DNA of 64,000 bases from Lactobacillus huangpiensis (GTDB lineage: Bacteria > Bacillota > Bacilli > Lactobacillales > Lactobacillaceae): contig NZ_BPPA01000006.1 of NCBI RefSeq assembly GCF_019972815.1, positions 143,652-207,651 of the forward strand. The letters are read 5' to 3'. Position numbers and translations under genes: made by a program. The number at the start of each line of letters is the position of its first letter. Position 1 is the first letter of the stretch. Below are positions 37,358-46,348 of the stretch, piece by piece. The notes under the pieces are model-generated. The model saw only the letters and a list, made by a program, of their open reading frames with translations, did no database searches and had not been told where the DNA came from.

Positions 37358-37441
37358 TTATTCAAATATTAAAAACATGCTTAAAAAGCCGATACACTTT
37401 TTCTAAATTCAAGTGATAAAGTTATTTCTAATCTTTAACAC

Positions 37442-37488
37442 AAAAAAGGCTCTAAGCTCTTTTTTAATTAGCTTAAAGCCTTTTTTTT
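37442..37488 (-). terminator. Terminator of the aldo/keto reductase at 37.5 kb
   Basis: AAAAAAGGC pairs with GCCTTTTTT, with an inner TAAGC/GCTTA stem. It lies 6 bases past the reductase stop. Confidence 0.8.
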
Positions 37489-37493
37489 GTTTT

Positions 37494-38435
37494 TTAGAAG
37501 TTGCTAAATAACTGATCTATTTGCTGATATTCATCTGTCGTCAAATTAACATGCAAAGCAGCTGCATTGCTTTTAACTTGATCAGCGTTACGAGCACCAG
37601 GAATTACAACACTAATTGCTGGATTTGCCATATACCAAGCTAATACGGTTTGTGTAACCGTTGCTTGATGATCAGCAGCAATTTTTCGTATTCCATCAAT
37701 CCCTTTCATAGCATCTTCATACTGCTCTTCACTGAAATCTCCCAATAATTGTCCACCATCACTATTTTTAAACTTTTCCCAGTCTTTTAGATAGTATTTT
37801 CCTGTTAAAAGTCCTGATGCTAATGGGAAGAAAGGTACAAAGGAAATATTATTTTCCTGTAAGTACTTTAATTCCTCTTTAACTGGAGCTTGGTGAACTA
37901 GGCTGAACTGGTCTTCAACAATATCAACTTTGCCATTTTTATTTGCTTCTTTAATCTGATCTAAAGAAAAATTGGAAACGCCGATTGCTCTTATTTTGCC
38001 TGCTTTTCGTATTTCATCTAAAGTTTCAATTACTTCATCTTTTGGCGTATCCTTGTCTGGAAAATGAATATAAAAAATATCAATATAATCAGTTTTCAAC
38101 CTTAACAAGGCTTCATCGACTGCTTTTTTAATAAATTCAGGACTATTATTGATAGCCATATCATGAGACTTATCTTGGGCAGCCTTAGTAGCAATTATTA
38201 CTTTTGAACGATCATAGTCTTGCAGCACATCACCAATAATTTCTTCAGATCTTCCAAGACCATATACATAAGCTGTATCAAAAAAATTAATTCCTTGTTT
38301 TAAAGCTTCTCTTAAAAGATCATAGCCATCTTGTTCATCTAAATTCTGAAATAAGTTATGTCCACCAACTTTGTTAGTTCCTAAACCTAACGGAGTAGTA
38401 TAAACGTCACTTTTACCAATTTTTATTTGTTTCAT
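37494..38435 (-). CDS. Aldo/keto reductase
   Basis: The protein has 313 residues. The tetrad appears as D53 and Y58 (DTAYVYG), K84 (ATKAAQ) and H124 (YIHFPD); cofactor residues lie in VVIPGARNADQV near the C-terminus. AGGAGAG precedes the ATG. It is unlike the first reductase at 3.7 kb and closer to the general stress/sugar-linked AKR group. It sits between bglA and the IIA gene but has its own terminator. The substrate is unknown. Confidence 0.9.
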   Translation of the reverse strand: MKQIKIGKSDVYTTPLGLGTNKVGGHNLFQNLDEQDGYDLLREALKQGINFFDTAYVYGLGRSEEIIGDVLQDYDRSKVIIATKAAQDKSHDMAINNSPEFIKKAVDEALLRLKTDYIDIFYIHFPDKDTPKDEVIETLDEIRKAGKIRAIGVSNFSLDQIKEANKNGKVDIVEDQFSLVHQAPVKEELKYLQENNISFVPFFPLASGLLTGKYYLKDWEKFKNSDGGQLLGDFSEEQYEDAMKGIDGIRKIAADHQATVTQTVLAWYMANPAISVVIPGARNADQVKSNAAALHVNLTTDEYQQIDQLFSNF

Positions 38436-38627
38436 GTTGATTCTCTCCTAAATAAATGACTTGAGAGGCTCAAGGCAATAGCTTTGGAATTTATACATAT
38501 AAGAAAAAAGCAGACCATATTTCATTAAAGCTAAATCAATTATGACAATTCAATGTTTTTAGCTATGGAATTTATAAAAAATCACCAATATTAAACTGAT
38601 TGAGATACCACAGTCATTAGTTTTTAA

Positions 38628-39002
38628 TTACTTATTCTCAGTTTCTTTCTTTAACGCATCTGCTTTAAAAAGTTTTTCATAGAGATCTACCATTTCTCCA
38701 GCCAAATCCCTAAAGGTTATTGCATTCATCAAATGATCTTGTGAATGGACTACCAGAAGGGTAACCTTTGTATGATCTCCTTGAGCTTCTTTTGTTAACA
38801 TCCCTGTTTGAGAATTATGTGCTTCGTTCAAAGATTGATCCGATTCTTTCAATTTAGCACGTGCACCTGCAATGTCACCCTTTTTCGCGAGACGAATAGC
38901 TTCAAATGCAAGGCTTTTAGCGTTACCACCATTGGCAATAAGTCCCATGGCTGCTTCTAAAGTTTCTTGTTCTTTTTGTTCAGGTGTTTCCTTTTCAGAC
39001 AT
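38628..39002 (-). CDS. PTS lactose/cellobiose-family IIA component
   Basis: The protein has 124 residues, of which 1-20 are a charged extension. The phosphorylation site is H86 in VVHSQDHLMNA, and MGLIANGGNAKSLAFEAIRL is the conserved first helix. It accepts phosphate from HPr and passes it to the IIB encoded just upstream, 10 bases away. AAGGGG precedes the ATG. It is the likely partner of the CelB-type IIC at 33.7 kb. Confidence 0.92.
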   Translation of the reverse strand: MSEKETPEQKEQETLEAAMGLIANGGNAKSLAFEAIRLAKKGDIAGARAKLKESDQSLNEAHNSQTGMLTKEAQGDHTKVTLLVVHSQDHLMNAITFRDLAGEMVDLYEKLFKADALKKETENK

Positions 39003-39012
39003 CGTAATCCCC

Positions 39013-39348
39013 TTATCCGTTAATTAAGTCTTCTGCTTGTTGTAAAACCTTTTTACCATCCATCATGCCATAAGCACGCATATCAATAACTCCAAGAGGA
39101 ATGTCCTTACCTTCTTTTCCTTGACCTTGGACTTTATTCTTAAAGTCATCTTCCATATAACGAATTTGAGGTCCAAGCAACACACAGTCGGGATGATCTT
39201 GTTCAATGTATTGTGAAGCTTCTGAAGCTGGACACGCAAAAATATGTGCGTCAATACCCTGATCCTTCGCAGCTTGCTGCATCTTAGTAACTAACAAAGA
39301 TGTACTCATTCCAGCACTGCAGTTAAGCATAATAGTTTGTTCTGCCAT
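39013..39348 (-). CDS. PTS lactose/cellobiose-family IIB component
   Basis: The protein has 111 residues. The active cysteine is C10 in MLNCSAGMSTSLLVTKM, the P-loop of this family. It carries phosphate from IIA to the incoming sugar. AGGAGG precedes the ATG. It is co-transcribed with IIA, while IIC and the glycosidase are in separate units, a split arrangement common in lactobacilli. Confidence 0.93.
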   Translation of the reverse strand: MAEQTIMLNCSAGMSTSLLVTKMQQAAKDQGIDAHIFACPASEASQYIEQDHPDCVLLGPQIRYMEDDFKNKVQGQGKEGKDIPLGVIDMRAYGMMDGKKVLQQAEDLING

Positions 39349-39393
39349 AATAATACTTTCCTCCTAAAATGTATCCTAATATTAATATCTTCT

Positions 39394-39422
39394 ATTATAG
39401 CACGTTTAAAATAGCGCTTACT
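39394..39422 (-). promoter_or_regulatory. Promoter region of the IIB-IIA operon with cre-like site
   Basis: TATAAT (39394-39399, minus strand) is a perfect -10. AGTAAGCGCTATTT (39409-39422, minus strand) holds the AANCGNT core of cre with deviations at the ends and covers the -35 position, where no good hexamer is seen. Confidence 0.5.
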
Positions 39423-39490
39423 AATATATCCATTAATTTTTACATTATTCGAAATTTATAATTACATCTAATTTTTTCTAATTAAAAATA

Positions 39491-39531
39491 AATATTCGTG
39501 GTTATGCACTACTTTGCTTACCACGAATATT
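39491..39531 (-). terminator. Terminator-like hairpin after the small membrane-protein genes
   Basis: AATATTCGTGGT and ACCACGAATATT are perfectly complementary across a 17-base loop, with a T-rich tail on the minus strand. Confidence 0.6.
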
Positions 39532-39603
39532 AATATAATATAGTCTAAATGTACCTTTTAAAAATTTACATAATAATTTGCCTATGGTCTTTTAAAAAAT
39601 CAA

Positions 39604-39831
39604 TTAAAATCGTCTAAAAGTCATAACAATTCCAGCAATACCAATAATTAGCAAAGCCAAACCAATAATTAAAGATGTCCACATTGCAAGTGGCATAAAT
39701 CCATTATTGGTACCTTTATGCAAAATTCCACGGATATAAACGACACTATTAACTATTTGATAAGACCCTAAGGCCATCATAATCACAGCAACGATCATTA
39801 AAAAAGCTGCACTTGTTAAAAAGTTTGTCAT
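39604..39831 (-). CDS. Small membrane protein with GTNNGF motif (paralogue 1)
   Basis: This is a 75-residue protein with two membrane segments (about 8-30 and 48-70) joined by a loop that contains KGTNNGF. I do not recognise a characterised family. It shares layout and the GTNNGF loop with the next small gene, so the two are paralogues. A GAGGG site lies upstream of the ATG. It stands between the cellobiose IIB promoter and the gfr-like PTS. Confidence 0.7.
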   Translation of the reverse strand: MTNFLTSAAFLMIVAVIMMALGSYQIVNSVVYIRGILHKGTNNGFMPLAMWTSLIIGLALLIIGIAGIVMTFRRF

Positions 39832-39933
39832 TTTAACACCCTCTTTTAAATTAACTTACTATATTATAAATCAATTTTACCACCTTTTGAAATTAAGGTG
39901 CGGAAAATTTATCATATTTTTTTAACTTTAAAT

Positions 39934-40152
39934 TTAAAAATGATAAAACACACAAATAAATCCGCCAACTAATAGTATTATCCCAAAAATGAAAGCAAAA
40001 ATAATTGCAAAAAGCGAGAACCCATTATTTGTACCATTCTGCAAAATTTTCTTAGCATATTTGTAACTGCTAATTATTTCAAAGACAGCCAATACAATTA
40101 AAACTATGCCTATTATTTTCTGAAATACTATACCATTGAAAAAGCTTCTCAT
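39934..40152 (-). CDS. Small membrane protein with GTNNGF motif (paralogue 2)
   Basis: The 72-residue protein has two membrane segments (about 9-29 and 47-68) and the loop KKILQNGTNNGFSLFA, matching RGILHKGTNNGFMPLA of the neighbour. GAAGGCGG precedes the ATG. The function is unknown. The tandem copy suggests a heteromeric pair or recent duplication with strong divergence outside the loop. Confidence 0.7.
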   Translation of the reverse strand: MRSFFNGIVFQKIIGIVLIVLAVFEIISSYKYAKKILQNGTNNGFSLFAIIFAFIFGIILLVGGFICVFYHF

Positions 40153-40221
40153 TACAACCGCCTTCTTCGATATTAAAAAAGCCCTTTCATTTTAGTTTTT
40201 CCTATTATAAGTCTTTTAATA

Positions 40222-40253
40222 AAAAAAGTATAGCATCTCTGCTATACTCTTTT
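40222..40253 (-). terminator. Terminator of the gfr-like PTS operon
   Basis: AGTATAGC and GCTATACT form the stem with an ATCTCT loop, and A and T runs flank it. It lies directly after the IIA stop. Confidence 0.85.
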
Positions 40254-40255
40254 AT

Positions 40256-40669
40256 TTAGAATTCTTCATCTGCTGTCCTAGAATCAATAGCTTGGTAGTG
40301 ATAAACTCCAGTTTTACCCGCCTCTAAAGTAGCAGAAAGCAACTTGTCCGTTTCTAACTGACTGCGATTGATGAATAGTTCCAACAGCATTGGAATATTA
40401 ACACCTGTAATAATTTCTATTTCAGGATTACTCTTAAGCAAGCTGACCAGCGTATTAAAAGGAGTTCCTCCCTTTAGATCCGTTAAACAAAAAACTGTTC
40501 CTTTAAGATCGCTAATTTTCCCACTTATTTCTGCTTTTAATTGTTCTAAAGATTCACCTTCTGTGAAACTCACGGTTTGACAGTTTTCTTGTTTTCCGCA
40601 AATCATTTCTGCTGACTTTAATAATTCAGGTGCTGAATTACCATGTGTACAAATAATTACTCCAACCAT
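40256..40669 (-). CDS. PTS mannose-family IIA component (GfrA-like)
   Basis: The protein has 137 residues. The phosphorylated histidine is H9 in VIICTHGNSAPELLKSAEMI, and VFCLTDLKGGTPFNTL is the second signature of mannose-family IIA. It receives phosphate from HPr for transfer to IIB at 44.4 kb. The ribosome binding site is weak. It is the last gene of the operon, 15 bases after the SIS gene. Confidence 0.9.
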   Translation of the reverse strand: MVGVIICTHGNSAPELLKSAEMICGKQENCQTVSFTEGESLEQLKAEISGKISDLKGTVFCLTDLKGGTPFNTLVSLLKSNPEIEIITGVNIPMLLELFINRSQLETDKLLSATLEAGKTGVYHYQAIDSRTADEEF

Positions 40670-40684
40670 ATAATCACACTAAAA

Positions 40685-41680
40685 CTAATAATCTAAGCAG
40701 CGGTAATAACGGCGTATATCCATCGGGTGACGGTTAATATGCTCAATATGAACATCAATTCTGTTATTAATGGCATGGAAGACAAACGGCGACAAGGTGC
40801 CACGATATTTATCAGAAAAACCTGGCAGATCATAATCTTTAGAGTCTATAATTGTATAATTACCGCAGATTTCAGGTAAAAATTTGGCAACACGTTCACT
40901 TAATGGTCGTTGACTGTCTTCACCGACATAGACGGTAACTGGAGTATCACGATCAACAATTTCAAACATTCCATGGAAAAATTCTGCAGCTTCCACTGCG
41001 CGAGTCCTAATCCAGTGTTGTTCTTCCCAATAGCACATTGCATATGAGTAAGTTGCACCCCATTGATTGCCGGCACCGACAAAATAATGAATTTCATCGT
41101 CATGGTGCTTTTCAGCAAACTCTTGAGCAAATTTATCTGCATTTTCTTCAATGTCAGCAATGTCTTTTGCAAAATGTTGATCCATTTCTTGATAAAATTC
41201 GTCATAATCTGGAAATTCGCCATTCAAATACATTAAACGGTCTCCAACCATAAAGAATTTTAACTGTTCATTTTCAGGATAAGAAATACAATATGTTAGC
41301 ATTGAAGCTAATTTAGCTTTCGGATCGTCCATAAAACCTAAAATGATTGCACCAACTTGGTTTAATTTTTTAACTGCATCAACCATTTCTTTAGTATTTC
41401 CAGTAACTGAGGAAATCACCACTAACGTCTTATCGGTAATACGTTTATTTCCAGTTACATTATATTCAGCAGCATTTTGATAAAAAGTTTCTAAAGCACT
41501 TTTTTCCTTCATGTGGATATTTGCCTGCATCCCCGAAGCATAGGTACCACCGATTCCTAACCAGCAAATATTGGTTATGCCTTTTTTAAATAGTGGATCA
41601 AGCACATCGTTAATTTGGCTCCGCAGTTTAAGAGCACCAGTCATACTATCAATTAATTTTTGTTTATTAAACTTACGCAT
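40685..41680 (-). CDS. SIS-domain deglycase, fructoselysine-6-phosphate type (GfrF/FrlB-like)
   Basis: The protein has 331 residues and two SIS halves: CWLGIGGTYASGMQANIHMK with ISSVTGNTKEM, and YFVGAGNQWGATYSYAMC with AAEFFHGMFEIVDRDTP. The C-terminus MDIRRYYRCLDY matches that of the FrlB-like protein at 18.7 kb (DVRRYMGHLDY). It probably cleaves a PTS-phosphorylated Amadori compound to glucose-6-phosphate and an amino acid. GAGGAAG precedes the ATG. Its place in a mannose-family PTS operon with a second SIS gene parallels the Salmonella gfr locus. Confidence 0.8.
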   Translation of the reverse strand: MRKFNKQKLIDSMTGALKLRSQINDVLDPLFKKGITNICWLGIGGTYASGMQANIHMKEKSALETFYQNAAEYNVTGNKRITDKTLVVISSVTGNTKEMVDAVKKLNQVGAIILGFMDDPKAKLASMLTYCISYPENEQLKFFMVGDRLMYLNGEFPDYDEFYQEMDQHFAKDIADIEENADKFAQEFAEKHHDDEIHYFVGAGNQWGATYSYAMCYWEEQHWIRTRAVEAAEFFHGMFEIVDRDTPVTVYVGEDSQRPLSERVAKFLPEICGNYTIIDSKDYDLPGFSDKYRGTLSPFVFHAINNRIDVHIEHINRHPMDIRRYYRCLDY

Positions 41681-41707
41681 TTTTCTTCCTCTTTTTTTAA
41701 AATTATT

Positions 41708-42775
41708 CTATATTTTTGAAGCTGTTATCTGATCAAAATCTGGGTATGCAGAATGTTGCAAATCTATCTTCTTCACTTGTGATAACTTATAGGCCAGCAA
41801 GTGAATCGGTACAGTCATAAATAAAGAAGTTAAAAGCTCGTTTGTTGTGATACCTAGACTGAGGTCGTTAGCTGCTTCACTTTGATCTTTACCAGGATAA
41901 ATTGTATATACATTTTTAACATGCTTATTTAAGAACCGCTTTAAAAGATCCATTCTATCGTGAAGCTTTCCCATCGGGTCTAAACAAATGATAAAGTCAT
42001 CCACGTTCAATCCCAGATAAGGACCGTGCATGTATTCTTCCAGTTCTTTTCCCCACGAATTAATTCTGACCGTTTCAGTTGTTTTAGTTTCACCTTCACG
42101 GCTAACACCATAAGTTGCACCGTAGCCAATAAAAACTAATCTTTTTGCTGTGGTAAATTTACTAATATTATTTTCAACCCAGTTGCTTGCACTATTAATT
42201 GCTTCAGGCATCTTAAGGACTATATTTTTTATTTCAGACAAAAGTTTTGTAAATTCTACAAACGAAATTTTGCCTGTTTTTTGTGCAATTAACATAGCTA
42301 ATAACATTAAATCTAAAATTTCTACGCTATACCCAGCACTGACATATGGCATTTCTTCAATAGGCATACCCATATCTAAAACGTGATGACAAACTTTTCC
42401 AACTGGACTATCAAGTTCACTTGTTAAAGCAAAAACTGTATTACCGGCATCTTGTAATCGCTGAATAATTTTTACTACAGAATAGCTGTGACCGCCTTGA
42501 GATATCGCAATACATAAAGAATTTTGACTAACATGAAGCAAGTAATTTTCAGCTATAGAAGGCTCTTCAATTTTTACTGGCATTTTTAAAATATTGCTCA
42601 TGAATGGCAATGCACCATATGCGGCATTTGAACTAGAACCTGTTGCATAAATGACAATATTATCAAAATTTTTATTTAATTGAGTCAGTTTATTGCTGAA
42701 CAAATCAGAATAGTTTTGCAAAACCGCTTCATAGTATTTTGGTTCTAAGTGGACATAATCTTCTATACTTTTCAC
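41708..42775 (-). CDS. SIS-domain deglycase, GlmS-like (glucoselysine-6-phosphate deglycase GfrE-like)
   Basis: The protein has 355 residues. ATGSSSNAAYGALPFM with ISQGGHSYSVV forms the first SIS half; GYGATYGVSREGETKTTETV and WGKELEEYMHGPYLGLN form the second. These resemble the isomerase half of GlmS more than FrlB does, which is the feature of GfrE. It would split glucoselysine-6-phosphate or a similar adduct. The start is GTG with AAAGGAG upstream. It lies 15 bases after IID. A frlB-type substrate cannot be excluded. Confidence 0.75.
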   Translation of the reverse strand: MKSIEDYVHLEPKYYEAVLQNYSDLFSNKLTQLNKNFDNIVIYATGSSSNAAYGALPFMSNILKMPVKIEEPSIAENYLLHVSQNSLCIAISQGGHSYSVVKIIQRLQDAGNTVFALTSELDSPVGKVCHHVLDMGMPIEEMPYVSAGYSVEILDLMLLAMLIAQKTGKISFVEFTKLLSEIKNIVLKMPEAINSASNWVENNISKFTTAKRLVFIGYGATYGVSREGETKTTETVRINSWGKELEEYMHGPYLGLNVDDFIICLDPMGKLHDRMDLLKRFLNKHVKNVYTIYPGKDQSEAANDLSLGITTNELLTSLFMTVPIHLLAYKLSQVKKIDLQHSAYPDFDQITASKI

Positions 42776-42790
42776 AAGAATCTCCTTTAG

Positions 42791-43615
42791 TTACTGACCC
42801 AGCAGTCCTGACCAGGCACCAAATATTCCGATTGCTGCTATCAGCAACAAAATATATTGTGATTTCCAGCCCTTTTTATCAAGCCAGAAAATAAAGAATG
42901 TGAACAATAGAGGTAAAATACCAGGAACAATGCCATCACAAATTTTTTGAACGGTAGTCGCTTCAGCACCACTACCAATTTTCAAAGGCATTTTCAAAGT
43001 TACCATGGTCGCAACCATAGCCCCGACAACAGCAAGTCCTAAAACAGAAGCACCATAGGTTAACTTATCCATTAATCCAGTCTTTTGCACTTTATCAATA
43101 AATGATGAACCGATATTGTAGCCAATAAACAAACCATAATATCTAGTGATAATGGCCGGAATATTAAAGATCAATAAGAACAAAATTGGTCCTAAAATAT
43201 TTCCTTGCATTGCAAGAGAAGTACCTATTCCCGTGGCAATAACCCTTAACGTACCCCAAAAGAATGAATCACCGATACCACTCAAAGGACCCATTAGAGC
43301 AACTTTAATGTTATTGATTGAAGCTGCATCAAAATCAGGATCAAGTTCGTTTTGCTCTTCCATCGCAATTGAGATACCTAAAGGAAAAGTACTGAGCCAT
43401 GGAGTAACATTATAAAATTCCAGGTGACGTTTATAGGCTTCTTTTAATTTTTCCTTGTTTTTGCCATAGATCTTTCGTAAAGCAGGAACCATTGAGTAAG
43501 CATAGCCAAGATTCATTTGGCGCTCATAATTCCAAGCCCATTCCATTGTGAACGACCGCCAGAAAGTTTTCATTAAGTCTTTTTTGGTGAGTAACTTAGA
43601 ATTCTTCATCTTCAT
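42791..43615 (-). CDS. PTS mannose-family IID component
   Basis: The protein has 274 residues. It has the family start LTKKDLMKTFWRSFTMEWAW, then LMGPLSGIGDSFFWGTLR, and a C-terminal membrane segment. IID forms the membrane transporter with IIC. The start overlaps the IIC end by 20 bases, with GGAGG 8 bases before the ATG. Confidence 0.93.
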   Translation of the reverse strand: MKMKNSKLLTKKDLMKTFWRSFTMEWAWNYERQMNLGYAYSMVPALRKIYGKNKEKLKEAYKRHLEFYNVTPWLSTFPLGISIAMEEQNELDPDFDAASINNIKVALMGPLSGIGDSFFWGTLRVIATGIGTSLAMQGNILGPILFLLIFNIPAIITRYYGLFIGYNIGSSFIDKVQKTGLMDKLTYGASVLGLAVVGAMVATMVTLKMPLKIGSGAEATTVQKICDGIVPGILPLLFTFFIFWLDKKGWKSQYILLLIAAIGIFGAWSGLLGQ

Positions 43616-44426
43616 AATCTATGCCTCCATCATCTGAATCTTTTTCATTTGTATTATTAGAATTAGCAGCAGTATTTACCAACGGTTGACCTTTAAATGC
43701 GGAATAGCCAGTTAGAATAAGAGCCAAACATGCGCCGAAAATGGCTACGCCAGTTACTGATACTTTGAGATAGACTGCCAAAGCAAAACCAATAATAAAG
43801 AAAGTGACATTATTTTTGTTGACCATCATCTTAAGCAGCAGAGCAAAACCATATGCTGGTAGAAGACCTGTGGCAATTCCCAAGCCATTAATAATGAACT
43901 GAGGAATAACGGCTAAAATCGCCTTAATTACTGGGCTACCTAACACATAAGAAATGCCAACTACTAACCCTATTGGCAAGTTAACCGAGAAAAAGCCTCC
44001 CAGAACGTTCATCCGACTTACACCACTACCATCGGCTTTTTCAGCATATTTATCAGCACGGTGAACGAAGAACGGTAATATGAAAATAAAGCACAGATTT
44101 TTGATTACCAAAACAAGAGATGCGATAGGAATACCTAGTGTTAAAGCAACAGCAGTGCTTTTACCAGCTTCAATTGCAAAAGCAGTTCCCAAAACACTAC
44201 CGGAAATTATTTCTGGGGGAATTGCTGCACCAATAGAAAATGAACCAACAAAGGCTAACTCTAAAGTTGCCCCCATAATAATTCCCTGATGCAGGTTACC
44301 CAACACCAAGCCAGTTAACGTACAGGTTACAAGTGGCCTTGACAGCATGGATGAACCTACAAAATATTCGCCATTACCCATCATCGCAATTAAAGCCAAA
44401 ATAATTGCGGTTAAATATACATTCAT
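43596..44426 (-). CDS. PTS mannose-family IIC component
   Basis: The protein has 276 residues. It is hydrophobic, with GNGEYFVGSSMLSRPLVTCT and the GATLELAFVGSFSIGAAIPP signature of sorbose/mannose-type IIC. It has an acidic C-terminal tail (NEKDSDDGGIDYEDEEF), which is unusual in length. It carries the sugar pathway with IID. GGAGG precedes the ATG. Confidence 0.93.
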   Translation of the reverse strand: MNVYLTAIILALIAMMGNGEYFVGSSMLSRPLVTCTLTGLVLGNLHQGIIMGATLELAFVGSFSIGAAIPPEIISGSVLGTAFAIEAGKSTAVALTLGIPIASLVLVIKNLCFIFILPFFVHRADKYAEKADGSGVSRMNVLGGFFSVNLPIGLVVGISYVLGSPVIKAILAVIPQFIINGLGIATGLLPAYGFALLLKMMVNKNNVTFFIIGFALAVYLKVSVTGVAIFGACLALILTGYSAFKGQPLVNTAANSNNTNEKDSDDGGIDYEDEEF

Positions 44427-44439
44427 TATTTACCTCCAA

Positions 44440-44910
44440 TCATTTTTTACGAAATTCTTGTCTTTCATCATTTGGCACCTGTTGAATCCAGACATCCACT
44501 CCCTTTTGTTGCAGTTGATCTAATTCACTGGCTTCTTCTGCAGTTAAATTAATTGTTTTAGAGTAGTTTTCTGTTCCTTCTCTGGGCTTAGTGCCACCAA
44601 GATTAAGGCCGGTTATTTTATCACCAGTTCCCTTAATAAGTTCAACAGCGTCAGCAACTGATTCAACTACAATCAACATTTTATATTTGTCCGTTATGCC
44701 CGAATTAATTGCTTTTATGCTGTCTGCAACAGACTTCATTACCAACTTAGACTTTTCTGGCTTGGCCAGCCTGATAGCCGACTTACGGAAATCATCATGG
44801 GCAACATCATCGTTTACTACAAATATCGTGTTAACATCTAAACTATTAAACCAAGAAACAGCTACTTGTCCATGGACCAACCGGTGGTCAACTCGCACTA
44901 GTTTAATCAC
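44440..44910 (-). CDS. PTS mannose-family IIB component
   Basis: The protein has 156 residues. It begins MIKLVRVDHRLVHGQVAVSW, where H13 is the phosphorylated histidine of this family. It hands phosphate from IIA to the substrate. The start is GTG at 44910, 8 bases after GGAGG; a nearby ATG is out of frame. It is the first structural gene after two GntR regulators. Confidence 0.93.
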   Translation of the reverse strand: MIKLVRVDHRLVHGQVAVSWFNSLDVNTIFVVNDDVAHDDFRKSAIRLAKPEKSKLVMKSVADSIKAINSGITDKYKMLIVVESVADAVELIKGTGDKITGLNLGGTKPREGTENYSKTINLTAEEASELDQLQQKGVDVWIQQVPNDERQEFRKK

Positions 44911-44924
44911 TTTTCATTCCTCCA

Positions 44925-45614
44925 TTAACTAAAATCTATTGAGTACCTTGTTTTTAAAGCATCTTGCAGTCTGTACTCTACGGCTACAATTTTGCCTTCT
45001 CTAGTTGAGAATAGGTTCATAATTTTAAACACTGGGTCTTTTTCCTGAATATGAAATTGTTTACTAATTTCTTCGGTTGCTTTAATTAATTGAAAGTCTT
45101 GATAGACATCATTCGGCTTATGGATACCAGTATTGACTGCTTCAATTATTGACATTACTTTTAAACAATTAGGATCAAATCCCGGAAAGTTATCAAGAAG
45201 CAGAAGTAAATGTTCACATGTGATTTCATTCTTAATTTCAGCAGCAAAGGAGATATCATATAGCAATTCGTTTGAACTTACGTTAAAAACCGCAGCGTAA
45301 TATGAACCAACCAGTCTTAAATAAGTTTCTTTAAATTTAATTTTGTCTGAGGACTCCAAGTATAAAGGCTTGATAATACCAGTCATTTCCAAAATATTTT
45401 GTTTAGAAATTATTGGAGCAACAAATAAACCACTTCCTTTTTTACGGACAACCTTATTTTCAGCTACTAATTTATTAACAGCCTTTCTAATTGTTGTTCT
45501 ACTAACATCATATCTTTTTTGTAATTCAACCTCATTGGGTAAAGTACTACCTGGTGGATAACCACCATTAACAATTCTTTTATCCAAATCGGCATATACT
45601 TCTTTAAAAAGCAA
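44925..45614 (-). CDS. GntR-family regulator, second of a tandem pair
   Basis: The protein has 229 residues. The winged helix is clear (LPNEVELQKRYDVSRTTIRK, then KKGSGLFVAP); the C-terminal ligand domain is a divergent UTRA. The start is TTG at 45614 with AGAGGAA at good spacing, 2 bases after the upstream regulator's stop. It heads the PTS operon, 14 bases before IIB. It likely responds to a phosphorylated substrate of this PTS. Confidence 0.88.
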   Translation of the reverse strand: MLFKEVYADLDKRIVNGGYPPGSTLPNEVELQKRYDVSRTTIRKAVNKLVAENKVVRKKGSGLFVAPIISKQNILEMTGIIKPLYLESSDKIKFKETYLRLVGSYYAAVFNVSSNELLYDISFAAEIKNEITCEHLLLLLDNFPGFDPNCLKVMSIIEAVNTGIHKPNDVYQDFQLIKATEEISKQFHIQEKDPVFKIMNLFSTREGKIVAVEYRLQDALKTRYSIDFS

Positions 45615-45616
45615 AA

Positions 45617-46333
45617 TTATTCCTCTTGATAATCATAAATATTATTAGCATTAAAATGATATTTAAATTTATTTCCTACTAAATATTGAGTTGTACTCTC
45701 AATTGGTAAGTCATCGTCTTGATAATTGAAACTGTTTACTTGATAAAGAGGAGTACCTTTTTTGACTTTCAACAGACTGCTTATTTTTTTATCGGCCAAA
45801 AAACACGAGATACTTTCTTTACCATAAGTTGGCTTCACATGATACTCCTTCTCCAGAACCTCATAAAGCGATTTATTAGTAAAATCAATCTTTTCCATTC
45901 TGCTAAAATTCTTTTGACTAAAATACGTTATCTCATATGTTAGGGCAATATCTTTAACAAACCGAACTCGCTCAATTTTAATAACTGGCCCGTTTGAATT
46001 AAAAAAATCATCTAATCTCTTGGGCATTGTTTCGATAGTTGTTGCCAGATGTTTGATGCTAACTGTCTTATTTTTAAATTCAGTAGTCATTGATTCCATT
46101 CCCAGCATATTAATGTCAATTTTATTGTTAGAAATTATTCCTGTTCGCTCTTTTACCAGTATTTGTCCCTCATTTTTGAGCCCATCCAATGCATGTTTCA
46201 CTGCATTACGACTAACTTGCAATTTCTCAGAAATTTCGCGTTGTGAGGGTAAATCTTTCACTTTTTTAAAGTGGATTAAAAATTCTAAATACTCTTGAAC
46301 TTGAACCGCAGCAGTTCTCTCTTTGAATTCCAT
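45617..46333 (-). CDS. GntR-family regulator, first of a tandem pair
   Basis: The protein has 238 residues. The winged helix is LPSQREISEKLQVSRNAVKH followed by ILVKERTG, and the UTRA domain has IALTYEITYFSQKNFSRME and YQVNSFNYQDDDLPIESTTQ. It is the promoter-proximal gene of the gfr-like operon. It is clearly different from the second GntR, so the pair is not a fresh duplication. Two copies of a TGATACCAGA element in its promoter are likely binding sites for one of them. Confidence 0.88.
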   Translation of the reverse strand: MEFKERTAAVQVQEYLEFLIHFKKVKDLPSQREISEKLQVSRNAVKHALDGLKNEGQILVKERTGIISNNKIDINMLGMESMTTEFKNKTVSIKHLATTIETMPKRLDDFFNSNGPVIKIERVRFVKDIALTYEITYFSQKNFSRMEKIDFTNKSLYEVLEKEYHVKPTYGKESISCFLADKKISSLLKVKKGTPLYQVNSFNYQDDDLPIESTTQYLVGNKFKYHFNANNIYDYQEE

Positions 46334-46348
46334 GATATCTTCTTCATT

